DNA of 64,000 nucleotides from CAZKCK01 sp964552325 (GTDB lineage: Bacteria > Bacteroidota > Bacteroidia > Bacteroidales > TTA-H9): assembly GCA_964552325.1 (NCBI GenBank), contig CAZKHA010000004.1, positions 1 through 64,000 of the forward strand, written 5' to 3'. The notes below the pieces were generated by a model that saw only the letters and a list, made by a program, of their open reading frames with translations, made no database searches and was not told the origin of the DNA. Position 1 is the stretch's first letter. Every line of letters begins with the position of its first letter. This document shows, piece by piece, positions 1-9,094 of this stretch. The position numbers and the translations under genes were made by a program.

Positions 1-4
1 GCCA

Positions 5-3000
5 TTAGAAATACTTTTGGATTAATGCAAGCAATTCTTCTTTCTTGATGGGTTTAGCAATATAGTTGTTACATCCCGCTTCGAGCGCCTTTGCTTTATC
101 TCCAGCTAAGCCATAAGCCGTTTGTGCAATGATTATCACATCTTTGTTAAACTCCCTGATTAGTCGGGTAGCCTCATAGCCGCCCATAACGGGCATTCGG
201 ATATCCATCAAAATCAACTCAATATCGGGGTTGTTCCGGCATATTTCCACGGCTTCGACACCCGTCCGGGCTTTAAGAATTTCTTTGGCAAACTTATCAA
301 CATCTATTAAAATCAACATTTCCGATACTTCATCGTCTTCGGTAATCAGTATCTTCAGCTTTTTTGTATAAGCTGTGCTATCCGCTGGTTCTGTTTGTTT
401 TACAAGTGTTTCGTTAACCAATTCTGCAGTGTAGGGCAAGGTAAAATAAAATGTTGAGCCAATTCCTTCTTCACTTTCTACCCAAATTTTCCCACCAAGC
501 ATCTCTACATAGGATTTTGTAATTGCTAAACCTAAGCCAGCTCCCTGACGTGCATTTCTATCTTCGATATCAGCCTGTACAAACCGTTCAAATATAGCTT
601 TTTGCCTGTCGTTAGGAATGCCAATGCCCGTATCTTTCACAAAGAACTCTAAGTCGGCGATTCTGCTTTGTACTGTGGGGTTAGATTCATTGGCCGTTTT
701 TAACACATAACCAAATTCTATGGCGCCACTGGGTGTGTACTTTATGGCATTTTTTACCAAGTTGGTCAGGATGGCAAATACCTTTTCGCGGTCGGTTGTG
801 ATGGAGGCTGCTTTTGACGGCAGGGTGTTTTTATACGAGAAACTGATCCCTTTAGCTTCAACCTCGGGCTTGAAAAAGGTGTACATATACTCAATCTGCT
901 CATTGATATTCGATTCCGTTAAATGCAGCTTCATCAAGCCTGCTTCAATTTTAGAAATATCAACAATGTCGTTGATGATGTTGAGCATGCGTTTACCACT
1001 TCTTTCGATGATTCCGATGTACTTTTGCTGCTGCTCCCCATTAAGATCGGGTTCTTTAAGCAGTTCTGCAAAGCCAAGAATTCCATTCATGGGTGTACGG
1101 ATTTCGTGGCTCATATTGGCCAGGAAAGCTGATTTTAGGCGGTCGCTTTCTTCGGCGCGGTCTTTGGCTTTAACAAGCTCTTCCTCTGCCAGTTTACGAG
1201 CTGTGATGTCGTGAATAATGGAGAACAGAATTTGTTGTTCCTGAAAAACAATTGGTGTTGAATGAACTTCAACCGTGCGCACCTCACCACTGGCCAACCT
1301 ATGCGGAAATTCAAAATAATTCCTTTCGTAGTGCATAGCATGTTCTCGTTCCATTCTCACCTGTTCAGGCGAAAGCATATTGATTTCGTCGATATGCATG
1401 GTAAGCAATTCTGTTTTGCTGTAACCATAAAACTTAACCGATGCATCGTTGGCTGCGGTTATCCGGCCCGTTTCAGGTTCCAAGAGCAACATGATAGAAC
1501 TGTGCCGTTCAAACATGTTTTTGAACCTGGTTTCGCTTTCCCTCAGGGCCTGTTCGGTCTGTTTGCGTTCGGTGATGTCGATAGTATAACCTGCAAGTAA
1601 GGTTTTACCGTTGCGGACAATTGGAAATTTTATGGTTGCATAGCTGCGACTATTTAATTCCTCTTCAATCTCGAGCACTTCCCCTTTTGAAATTACTGCA
1701 ATGTCATCCTGTGTAATCTTAGCTGCAAAATCGGCAGGAAACAGTTCTTCCATTGTCTTCCCTTTCATTTCACTGTTCGGGATGCCCGTCAGATCAATCA
1801 AATTATCACTTGACACAAGCACCCGGCTCCCGGTAGAGGTTATTTCTTTGATAAAAGAATATATCGGAGAGAATTGCATAAACAAAGAAAATAATTCTTC
1901 GCTCTCGCGCAGAGCTTGTTCAACCTGTTTCAGTTCGGTAATATTGACAATTATGCCTCTCAGTCCAATGGGTTTGCACTCTTTTAGGATCGGGTTTGAA
2001 TACACCAATGCCGGAAATGTTGAACCATCTTTCCTCACCATCATATATTCATTGCTATGACTTCCTTGATTTCCAGTTACTTTTTGCCTAATATTCTCAA
2101 TTGCCTTATTCCGGCTTTCAAGTGTGTAAAAATCAAGGGAACTTTTGCCCAAAATCGGATAATCTTCAGGATAGCCAAATGTTTTATAAGCATTGTTATT
2201 CACATAGGTTAGGTGTCCACTACTATCGGATTCAAAAATTATTTGCGGTAGTAGATTGGCCATATCCCTGAATTTCTCTTCGCTATCGCGCATTGCCTCT
2301 ACTGCTTGTTTTCGTTCGGTGATAACCCCGATCAGGCGGGCCGAGGCATGCAGGCGGTTTTTGGCAAGTTCAACAATAAAAGCTGGGCGAGATTCGTATT
2401 CCCTAGCCAAACTGCGCAGCTCTTCATAACTGACCTGATACTTAGAAGCAAGTTCTAGAAGTTTTTGATCATCTTGGGGTGGGTCGCCATACCCGATGTT
2501 GATGGACCCTATAACCTCATCACCAACTTCGATAGGCACCGAGTAAATGTGAATACCACCATCACATTCAATGTCAGCTGGCTGCCTAGTTTCGATGGCT
2601 GTTTTAGATGCACGTGTCCAGCAGGATTCATGACAATGCCACCGCCCGCATTCAAGCGCTTCGCGATTATCGTCGGTATTACAAGCCTTGCGCGAAGCAG
2701 CGTCCATAAATCGGCACCAACCGGACGAGAAGATACCCAGTGCGTAATCGCCATTTTTTTCATACACTGCCGAAGAAGTGTCGAGCAAACTGAGGTAGTC
2801 GCCCACGATATCGGCGAGGGTTTGTTCGCCCACCGAGTCAAGGATGAGACGGCTGGTATTGAGTGCGACCAGATCGCCATACGGAGCCGTGTAGGCTTGT
2901 TGTTTAATTTCGTCTGCCATTGGTTTGCTGGTCAGCAGCCATTCAATGCGTTTAAGTTCTTGTTCGGCTTGTTTGCGCTCGGTGATGTTTTCAACAACAG

Positions 3001-5527
3001 ATAAAATCCGGGTGATTTGGTTTTTCTCGTCATAGAGTGGGACCGTTTTGTAAAGTTGATTTTGATTGTTGATGACCAGTTCAAACGAAGTTTCCTGCCC
3101 ACTAAAAGTCTTTAAATAGTTTTCTTTAACAATTTTGGAGAGGCCGCCAAAAACCTGTTCTATGGTTAAACCTATAAAATCGTTGGGATTCAGGTTCTGG
3201 CGTTTAAATTCCTGGCCACCCGAAAACCCAACAGTCAAATCCTTTTCAATTACTGAGACAAATGAATTGGGATAATTCTCGGCAATTTTGGCTAGGAGCC
3301 TCTCGCTTTCTTCAGTTCGACTTATGGCTGCGGCCAAATCCTCGTTTGTTTGATAAAGCTCCTCGTTTATTTGTTGTAGTTCTTCGTTTTGTGCTTCTAT
3401 TTCTTCGGTCTTTTCCTGAAGTAATAATTCGGATTGTTTGCGTTTGGTAATATCAATGGCAATCCCTTCGATGGCAATCAGCGAGCCGTCTTCGGCGTAA
3501 ACGGGAACGTTGCGCTGTTCGGTCCAGAGCATTGTTCCATCTTTGCGAATCCATCGCAACAGGAGCGGATTGCGGATTGCATCTTTGCCTTGGGTTGCTG
3601 CCTCCAGTAAATGTTGATCATCAGGATGAACCAATTTATACCCTAGGTTTGGGTCGGCATAATGCTCCTCAGGCGAATAGCCAGTAATGGTAAATGCTGC
3701 TGGGCTAACATAGGAGAATCCGCGTTTGGGGCTAAGTTCGTAGCGATAGTTTAAGTCTTGGGCGTTCTCGGCAAGTTGCCTGAAGCGTAATTCGCTTTCG
3801 TGCAATGCCTTTTCGGCCTGTTTGCGTTTGGTAATATCAATAAAACTGATAACTATTTCGGTAATTTTGCTCGATTTATCTAGCACCGGAAACCCATTCA
3901 CCGTTACCCAAACAACATCAATTTTACCGGGTTGGTGTATGCCCAATACCTGGTCTTTAATAGGTTGCCTACCTTCAACAATCCGGTTTACGGGATATTC
4001 TTCCAGTGCAAGTGGAGTGTTATCTTCGTGTATAAACTTCCATGCAGGGTCAATGGCAACCTTGCCTCTCATCTGTTCATCGCTCAAACCCAATAATTCG
4101 GCAGCACGGTGATTGTTCAGGATAATGGAAGTATCCGGTGCATGAACCACAATTCCGGCTTCAAGATTTTCTAACAAACTACGATACCGTGCTTCGCTGT
4201 GTTCTACTTGCTTTATGGCATCTCCCAACTCTTGGTATTTCTGATTGAGCTCTTCGTTTATTTGCTGAAATTCTTCATTTTGGGCTTCAATTTCTTCCGT
4301 TTTTTGCTGTAGCAAGAGTTCGGAGTGTTTGCGGTTGGTGATATCGTGAAAAACCGTTACAAATTTGCCGCGTTCCGGTGAATAGACAGCAATGTAAAAA
4401 TGTTTGTCCATCGGTGGGAAATAAGTCTCGAAACTGCTTGGTGTTCTTGTTTCTGCCACTTCAGCATATAAATCTAAATACGGTGGTAAACTTGTACCAT
4501 AAAGCTCTGAGGCTAAAGCACCGATAGCCTTTACCCTAGATATTTCTACTATTTCCTCGAATCTTGGATTGATGTCAATAATTTTATAATCTACCGCCTT
4601 GTTGTTTCTGTAAACGATCTCATGCAGTGCAATTCCATCATTTGTTGAATTAAATAGGCTTCTGTAACGCTTTTCGTTTTCTTCAATACTTTTCCTAAGT
4701 CCGTAAGCTTCGGTTACATCCGAAAAAACCATAACCACGCCGGTAATTTCACCTTCTTTATTTTTGATGGGAGCAGCACTGTCGGCAATCTGGTATTCGG
4801 CTCCATTCTTGGAAATCAACACTGTATGGTTTGCAAGCCCAACAATTTCACCTTTTTCCAAGACTTTTTTAACTGGATTGGCAACGGTTTGGCGGGTTTC
4901 GGCATTTATAATCTTAAAAACTTCGGGTAAAGGCTTGCCTGCTGCATCTTCCAATAGCCATCCGCACAGCTTTTCAGCCACCGGATTCATTTGAACCACT
5001 AATCCGTTTTGATCGGTCGAAATCACTCCATCGCCTATGGAGTGAAGTGTGATTGATAAGTTTTCTTTGCTTTCCACCAATGCAATCTCAGCATGTTTGC
5101 GATCGGTGATATCTTGAAAAGAACCCGCTACCGACGATGTTTTGCCATTTTCGTTGTGAGGTGTTGCAATTGCATTAATCCAGCGCCTGTTCCCCTTTGC
5201 GGTAATAATTTCCCACTCCTGATTGTACGGTTCGCCAAATTCAATGGCACGTTGAATTCCTAGCATGGCCATGGGCTGGTATTCGGGTGCAATAAAGCCG
5301 ATGCCTTCCGGCACATCAGGTGCTCCATGGGTGGTTTCGATTTCAAGAATATGGAATACTTCTTCGGTCCATGTTTGAGCCATGGTTTCCACATCAAATT
5401 CCCAACCGCCAATTTTTGCAGCTTTTTCAATGCTTTTGAGCATCTCGCGGCTTTTGAGCAGTTCCTGCTGCTGCAATTTCAGTAACTCATTGTTGAGTTG
5501 TCCTTTGGTCTTGTCGTGGTCGTTCAT
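5..5527 (-). CDS. Hybrid sensor histidine kinase with nine PAS-like domains and a PocR domain
   Basis: Predicted cytoplasmic signalling protein of 1840 residues with no membrane segment seen. Order: six PAS-like domains (about residues 35-860), a PocR-type ligand-binding domain (about 865-1065), three more PAS-like domains (to about 1440), HisKA with the H-box MSHEIRTPMNG near 1470, HATPase (N-box NLVKNAIKYT, DTGIGIP, GAGLGLAI), and a receiver domain (about 1720-1840) with phospho-acceptor Asp in LMDIRMP near 1774 and the conserved Thr and Lys. Most PAS units end in a DIT-x-RK linker. Two linkers carry near-identical coiled coils (KTEEIEAQNEE...QQINEEL). The PocR domain holds six Cys, including CGRWHCHESC. 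The kinase autophosphorylates and passes phosphate to its own receiver; no output domain is present, so another protein must receive the signal. Start ATG has AAGGAA upstream. The gene is complete; its TAA stop is at the window edge. Confidence 0.95.
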   Translation of the reverse strand: MNDHDKTKGQLNNELLKLQQQELLKSREMLKSIEKAAKIGGWEFDVETMAQTWTEEVFHILEIETTHGAPDVPEGIGFIAPEYQPMAMLGIQRAIEFGEPYNQEWEIITAKGNRRWINAIATPHNENGKTSSVAGSFQDITDRKHAEIALVESKENLSITLHSIGDGVISTDQNGLVVQMNPVAEKLCGWLLEDAAGKPLPEVFKIINAETRQTVANPVKKVLEKGEIVGLANHTVLISKNGAEYQIADSAAPIKNKEGEITGVVMVFSDVTEAYGLRKSIEENEKRYRSLFNSTNDGIALHEIVYRNNKAVDYKIIDINPRFEEIVEISRVKAIGALASELYGTSLPPYLDLYAEVAETRTPSSFETYFPPMDKHFYIAVYSPERGKFVTVFHDITNRKHSELLLQQKTEEIEAQNEEFQQINEELNQKYQELGDAIKQVEHSEARYRSLLENLEAGIVVHAPDTSIILNNHRAAELLGLSDEQMRGKVAIDPAWKFIHEDNTPLALEEYPVNRIVEGRQPIKDQVLGIHQPGKIDVVWVTVNGFPVLDKSSKITEIVISFIDITKRKQAEKALHESELRFRQLAENAQDLNYRYELSPKRGFSYVSPAAFTITGYSPEEHYADPNLGYKLVHPDDQHLLEAATQGKDAIRNPLLLRWIRKDGTMLWTEQRNVPVYAEDGSLIAIEGIAIDITKRKQSELLLQEKTEEIEAQNEELQQINEELYQTNEDLAAAISRTEESERLLAKIAENYPNSFVSVIEKDLTVGFSGGQEFKRQNLNPNDFIGLTIEQVFGGLSKIVKENYLKTFSGQETSFELVINNQNQLYKTVPLYDEKNQITRILSVVENITERKQAEQELKRIEWLLTSKPMADEIKQQAYTAPYGDLVALNTSRLILDSVGEQTLADIVGDYLSLLDTSSAVYEKNGDYALGIFSSGWCRFMDAASRKACNTDDNREALECGRWHCHESCWTRASKTAIETRQPADIECDGGIHIYSVPIEVGDEVIGSINIGYGDPPQDDQKLLELASKYQVSYEELRSLAREYESRPAFIVELAKNRLHASARLIGVITERKQAVEAMRDSEEKFRDMANLLPQIIFESDSSGHLTYVNNNAYKTFGYPEDYPILGKSSLDFYTLESRNKAIENIRQKVTGNQGSHSNEYMMVRKDGSTFPALVYSNPILKECKPIGLRGIIVNITELKQVEQALRESEELFSLFMQFSPIYSFIKEITSTGSRVLVSSDNLIDLTGIPNSEMKGKTMEELFPADFAAKITQDDIAVISKGEVLEIEEELNSRSYATIKFPIVRNGKTLLAGYTIDITERKQTEQALRESETRFKNMFERHSSIMLLLEPETGRITAANDASVKFYGYSKTELLTMHIDEINMLSPEQVRMEREHAMHYERNYFEFPHRLASGEVRTVEVHSTPIVFQEQQILFSIIHDITARKLAEEELVKAKDRAEESDRLKSAFLANMSHEIRTPMNGILGFAELLKEPDLNGEQQQKYIGIIERSGKRMLNIINDIVDISKIEAGLMKLHLTESNINEQIEYMYTFFKPEVEAKGISFSYKNTLPSKAASITTDREKVFAILTNLVKNAIKYTPSGAIEFGYVLKTANESNPTVQSRIADLEFFVKDTGIGIPNDRQKAIFERFVQADIEDRNARQGAGLGLAITKSYVEMLGGKIWVESEEGIGSTFYFTLPYTAELVNETLVKQTEPADSTAYTKKLKILITEDDEVSEMLILIDVDKFAKEILKARTGVEAVEICRNNPDIELILMDIRMPVMGGYEATRLIREFNKDVIIIAQTAYGLAGDKAKALEAGCNNYIAKPIKKEELLALIQKYF

Positions 5528-5594
5528 AGCAGTATTCCTTTATATAAGATGCTTGTGGAGGGGTTTATCAAATGCAGCACTTGATTTGGTTAGT

Positions 5595-5801
5595 CTATTT
5601 TGGGTAAAAACTAGTTTTCAACAAATACTTAGGAATCAACTTATTGCAATATAAAAGTCGGGAATGCTGGATATCTTTTACATCTCCAAGTTCGAATATA
5701 CGTTCAATTGCAAAATGGGCGTTCATGTAATAGTTGATTACCTCAAAATCAAGATCCCAAAAAATCCTTTTCATAACTATTGGCTTGGGCTTGGCTTTCA
5801 T
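5595..5801 (-). CDS. Small protein, possible DUF6922-like fragment
   Basis: A 68-residue frame beginning MKAKPKPIVMKRIFWDLD, ending 67 nt before the large hybrid kinase on the same strand. The segment with FWDLDFEVINY, AIERIFELGD and a following basic region resembles the start of small Bacteroidota proteins labelled DUF6922, which I recall as roughly 90-110 residues and often beside AbiEii-like nucleotidyltransferases. If that is right, this copy has lost its C-terminal part and no toxin-like partner is nearby, so it may be a remnant. The resemblance is from memory only. It could also be a chance open frame. Confidence 0.4.
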   Translation of the reverse strand: MKAKPKPIVMKRIFWDLDFEVINYYMNAHFAIERIFELGDVKDIQHSRLLYCNKLIPKYLLKTSFYPK

Positions 5802-5941
5802 GCTAGTATCCTATACTTTTTGGAAAGTGGTTAAAGAATGATTGATCATCAAATTAGGCCAGTCAGAAACAACAAAGTAACGATGGCAATCGTAAGCATG
5901 TGGGTTAATTTGCACGGCGAAGTTACAAAAAAACACCCTTG

Positions 5942-5959
5942 ATGTCAACATATTGACAT
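5942..5959. promoter_or_regulatory. Perfect palindrome, candidate CRP/FNR-type operator
   Basis: ATGTCAA and TTGACAT are perfect 7-nt arms around CATA. Read as TGTCA-N6-TGACA, it has the half-site spacing of CRP/FNR-family sites. It lies about 100 nt upstream of the -7 box of the rightward sensor kinase and inside the 535-nt stretch (5528-6062) between divergent kinase genes. Apart from this site, the small frame at 5595-5801 and the promoter at 6051, I see nothing in that stretch. Confidence 0.4.
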
Positions 5960-6050
5960 ACATAACGGCTGCTTTAGCAATTTCAAAGTGGTCAAGATAG
6001 ATGTTATTCAACAATTGCAGCAGCATGCACACACCAAAGCCGCACTTTTA

Positions 6051-6058
6051 TACCTTTG
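6051..6058 (+). promoter_or_regulatory. Bacteroidota -7 promoter box (TACCTTTG)
   Basis: Exact match to TAnnTTTG. The box ends 4 nt before the ATG at 6063, so transcription would begin at or next to the start codon, giving a leaderless or nearly leaderless mRNA. This argues against the longer open frame that begins at 5988. Confidence 0.6.
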
Positions 6059-6062
6059 CCCA

Positions 6063-7835
6063 ATGCGAAAGATTAGCCTTAACGAGAAACTCATACTGTT
6101 TTTTTTGCTGTTGGGCACGGGTGCCATTGGCATTATTGGCATGTTTTCGTATTACAGTGCCCGTAATGCGCTCATGGATCGCACATTTAACCAGTTAACA
6201 AGCGTACGCACAGTGCGCAAAAAACAAATTGAAGCTTTTTTTGCCGACCGAATACGCGATGTGGATCTTATTGCCAATTCGCAGGATGCCAAGCAACTTC
6301 TAAATTTGACGAATACGGCACACAAGTCTGGCAAAACCAACACCCCCTTTTTTAATTCCGATTTTGACCGGTATTTATTGCAATACCTTAGCGAGTGTGG
6401 CTATTATCAACAGTTGCAGGTGGTAAGCCCAAGCAACAAAGCTATTGAAATGAACATCCCTGTTACCGATTCCCTCATGCCTTTCAGCTACAACAATCTC
6501 AATGCTTCCACTATCAACCCGCTCACAAACAAGCTTAAGAAACATACGGGAGGCATTTTGGTTGATTATACCGAAACGGGAACTCAAGGACTTTGGGCAG
6601 CAGCCTTCGTAAGCGGTACCAACGGCATAGTGGTGCTTCAGATTTCTCCCGATGCCATCAACAAAATCATGCTCGAATCCAATCCCGAAGATGGCCTGGG
6701 AACCTCAGGTGAGTCGTACCTTATTGGAAATGACAGGTATTTCAGGAGCGAATCGCGTTTTACAAAAAACAGCGTGCTACGGCTGCAAACCCAAAGCGCT
6801 GCTGCATTAAGCGTACTTGCAGGCCAAACCAATACCACCGAATGCAACGATTACCGGGGCATACATGTGCTGTCATCGTTTACACAACTCAAGATGCCAG
6901 GCTTGCAATGGAACATACTGGCCGAAATTGACTATCAAGAAGCCATGGTCCCCGTGAACAGCCTTCGTATCACCATCATGCTGTTTACTTTTTTAACTGG
7001 TACGGTTTTCTTTATACTAACCTTTCTGTTTGCCCGGCGCATTACCCGTCCACTTATTAAGCTACGGAAAGCCGTTACCAGCGTGGCTACAGGCAATCTT
7101 GATGCCCGTGTGGAGATTGAAGATAACGACGAAATTGGCGAGCTGGCAGAGTCGTTCAACTTTATGACCAGCAAACTGAAACTTCAAAACGAACAATTGC
7201 TTGAAGAGCGATCACTAAGACTTAGCTCCGTAATTGACGGGCAAGAGATTGAAAGGCAGCGCCTCTCGCGCGAGATGCACGATAGCGTGGGGCAAGCTCT
7301 TAGCGCCATTAAGCTAAAACTTGAACTGGCCACACGTGCCGACGAACAAAAAATAAAGACCGTAGTAGCCCAAACCAAAGACCTTGTTGACCAAACCATT
7401 GATGAGGTGAGGGCAATTTGCAGGTCGCTTACACCTCCGGCCCTCAAAGAATTTGGGCCTATTACGGCCATCAGAAGACTTGCCGAGGATGCAGCCCAAA
7501 ACACGGGGCTTAAGCTTATTTTTACGGTTAGCGGAACCCTAAACAATCCGGCCCTGAAATCAGGAACCTATCTGTACCGCATTGCACAAGAAGCCGTTAA
7601 TAATATTGTGAAACATGCCGAGGCCAAAACAATGGAGATAAGCATCCATATTAATGTTGAAAACCTCGAATTCATTTGCCGCGACGATGGGAAGGGTTTT
7701 GATACCACATCGGTATTAAATGGCAATGGAATATTAAACATGAAAGAACGGGCCTTGCTGATTGATGGACAGTTTGAGCTTAAAGCAATGCCCGGCGCCG
7801 GGACCGAAATTATCGTAAAAATACCTTATGCCTGA
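6063..7835 (+). CDS. Membrane sensor histidine kinase, NarX/DegS type (HisKA_3)
   Basis: Inner-membrane kinase of 590 residues. One membrane segment lies near the N terminus (LILFFLLLGTGAIGIIGMF), followed by an extracytoplasmic sensor region of about 230 residues, a second membrane segment (ITIMLFTFLTGTVFFILTF), HAMP (RRITRPLIKLRKAV to ESFNFM), a HisKA_3 dimerisation helix with phospho-acceptor His in SREMHDSVGQAL, and HATPase (EAVNNIVKHA, DDGKGF, GNGILNMKERA). The start was taken at the ATG at 6063 because a -7 promoter box sits directly upstream; an in-frame ATG at 5988 would put the promoter inside the gene. The stop overlaps the response-regulator start by 8 nt, so the two are translationally coupled partners. 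The signal sensed is unknown. Confidence 0.9.
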   Translation: MRKISLNEKLILFFLLLGTGAIGIIGMFSYYSARNALMDRTFNQLTSVRTVRKKQIEAFFADRIRDVDLIANSQDAKQLLNLTNTAHKSGKTNTPFFNSDFDRYLLQYLSECGYYQQLQVVSPSNKAIEMNIPVTDSLMPFSYNNLNASTINPLTNKLKKHTGGILVDYTETGTQGLWAAAFVSGTNGIVVLQISPDAINKIMLESNPEDGLGTSGESYLIGNDRYFRSESRFTKNSVLRLQTQSAAALSVLAGQTNTTECNDYRGIHVLSSFTQLKMPGLQWNILAEIDYQEAMVPVNSLRITIMLFTFLTGTVFFILTFLFARRITRPLIKLRKAVTSVATGNLDARVEIEDNDEIGELAESFNFMTSKLKLQNEQLLEERSLRLSSVIDGQEIERQRLSREMHDSVGQALSAIKLKLELATRADEQKIKTVVAQTKDLVDQTIDEVRAICRSLTPPALKEFGPITAIRRLAEDAAQNTGLKLIFTVSGTLNNPALKSGTYLYRIAQEAVNNIVKHAEAKTMEISIHINVENLEFICRDDGKGFDTTSVLNGNGILNMKERALLIDGQFELKAMPGAGTEIIVKIPYA

Positions 7836-8450
7836 TATGGATACCATAAAAATAATCCTTGTTGACGACCATCGCTTAGTGCGCGATGGCATACATGCCT
7901 TACTTAACGAAACACCCGGCGTGTTGGTGGTTGGCGAGGCTGCCGATGGCAATGAGCTGCTGGCATTGTTGGAGAACGTGCTACCACATATTGTAATAAT
8001 GGATGTATCGTTGCCCGGCAAATCGGGCATAGAGCTTACGGCCCTGCTTAGGGAAAAACACCCAAGCATAAAGGTCATCATTGTATCGATGTACACCAGC
8101 GAGGAGTTTATTTTCAACGCGTTGAAATCGGGGGCAAAAGGGTATTTGCCCAAGAATATCTCGTGGAACGAACTCAGCAATGCCATAAGCAAGGTGCAAG
8201 CTGGGGGCGAATTCTTCAGCGACCAAATTTCGGATGCCATCTTAAAGAGTTATATACGGTTTGCTCGTTCGGGCAGCGACGATGCTCCCAAAGAAGACCC
8301 TGGCCTGTCGAACCGCGAAAAGGAAATACTAAAGATGATAGCCGGGGGCTACACCAATGCCGAGATTGCCGAAAAACTGTTTATAAGCGCCAGCACCGTC
8401 GGTGCGCACAAAAACCACATCATGCAAAAGCTTGAACTCAACACAACTGC
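7828..8450 (+). CDS. NarL/FixJ-family response regulator (3' end lost in gap)
   Basis: DNA-binding partner of the preceding kinase. The receiver domain has the acidic pair in LVDDHR, phospho-acceptor Asp59 in IVIMDVSLPGKSG, and a Lys in SGAKGYLPK. The C-terminal LuxR-type helix-turn-helix reads NREKEILKMIAGGYTN, AEIAEKLFIS and STVGAHKNHIMQKLEL before the sequence enters the N run at 8451. By family length only some 15-20 residues should be missing. Codons after the gap are not part of this gene. Its targets are unknown; the next genes downstream are a porin and an ammonium transporter. Confidence 0.92.
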
Positions 8451-8550
8451 NNNNNNNNNNNNNNNNNNNNNNNNNNNNNNNNNNNNNNNNNNNNNNNNNN
8501 NNNNNNNNNNNNNNNNNNNNNNNNNNNNNNNNNNNNNNNNNNNNNNNNNN
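8451..8550. other. Assembly gap (100 N)
   Basis: Exactly 100 N, a conventional placeholder for unknown length. The right edge is an octamer tandem repeat, which probably broke the assembly. The stop codon of the response regulator lies within it. Confidence 0.98.
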
Positions 8551-8590
8551 AGATGTGAAGATGTGGAGATGTGAAAATGTGAAGATGTGA
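8551..8590 (+). repeat. Octamer tandem repeat, five visible copies
   Basis: Five consecutive 8-nt units of the form ARATGTGR (AGATGTGA, AGATGTGG, AGATGTGA, AAATGTGA, AGATGTGA). Degenerate units continue to about 8625. The array starts directly at the gap edge, so the full array is probably longer. Confidence 0.85.
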
Positions 8591-8639
8591 AAATTTAAAA
8601 AATATGGAAATATGAAGATGGGGAATCTGCAACCTTCGG

Positions 8640-9030
8640 AATGACGCCGTGGGTTGCTTAAACGGTACCTTTGGGCGGACAATAATGTTTTTATAATCAA
8701 AACCTCTCCAATCTCTTCATAACCCATTCTCCACCAACCTCTTGGTCTTCCCGTCCCTCCGTCTCCCCCTCTCTCCTTCTTTTCATCACTCACCGCACTT
8801 CGCTTCCACCGAACCGCGTGAGGGATAGGAGCGGAAAGCCCATAGCGCAGCGAGGACTTGAAGCCAAACGAGTAGCGACGCAACTATATGTTGCTTTGAT
8901 ACAAAGTTTGCCAGCGAAGCTGACCCCACCCGCAGGGGCGCGCCCATATGCAACCAAGGTTGCGAACCTTACTATCTCAGTAAAACACGTAAAAAAATTA
9001 AACATTCGTTGAGCCGCATTTAAACCCAAC
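8640..9030. repeat. Non-coding spacer with hairpin-rich, possibly repeated element
   Basis: No protein gene is seen from 8551 to 9094. A pyrimidine-rich tract runs about 8735-8785. After it comes a block containing GTGAGGGATAGGAGCGG near 8818, then short perfect hairpins: GCAAC/GTTGC (8880-8894, loop TATAT), CTTTG/CAAAG (8894-8906) and GCAACC/GGTTGC (8950-8963). The block resembles dispersed intergenic repeats I have seen in Bacteroidota, a recollection rather than a search. It could also be a small structured RNA. Confidence 0.4.
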
Positions 9031-9094
9031 TTTATTGTTTGGCGCTTGGTTTCGGGGAAACTTTGCGAGCGAATTTCACCAAAACCTATACCTT

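Noticed and set aside
2465..3004. Rightward frame of 179 codons
   Set aside because: Antisense to the PocR region of the large kinase; composition typical of a shadow frame.
8551..8574. Continuation of the response-regulator frame after the first gap
   Set aside because: It reads through N bases of arbitrary length into the octamer repeat, so the codons are meaningless.
8551..8590. Considered whether the repeats could be a CRISPR array
   Set aside because: Units are 8 nt with no spacers; this is a simple tandem repeat.
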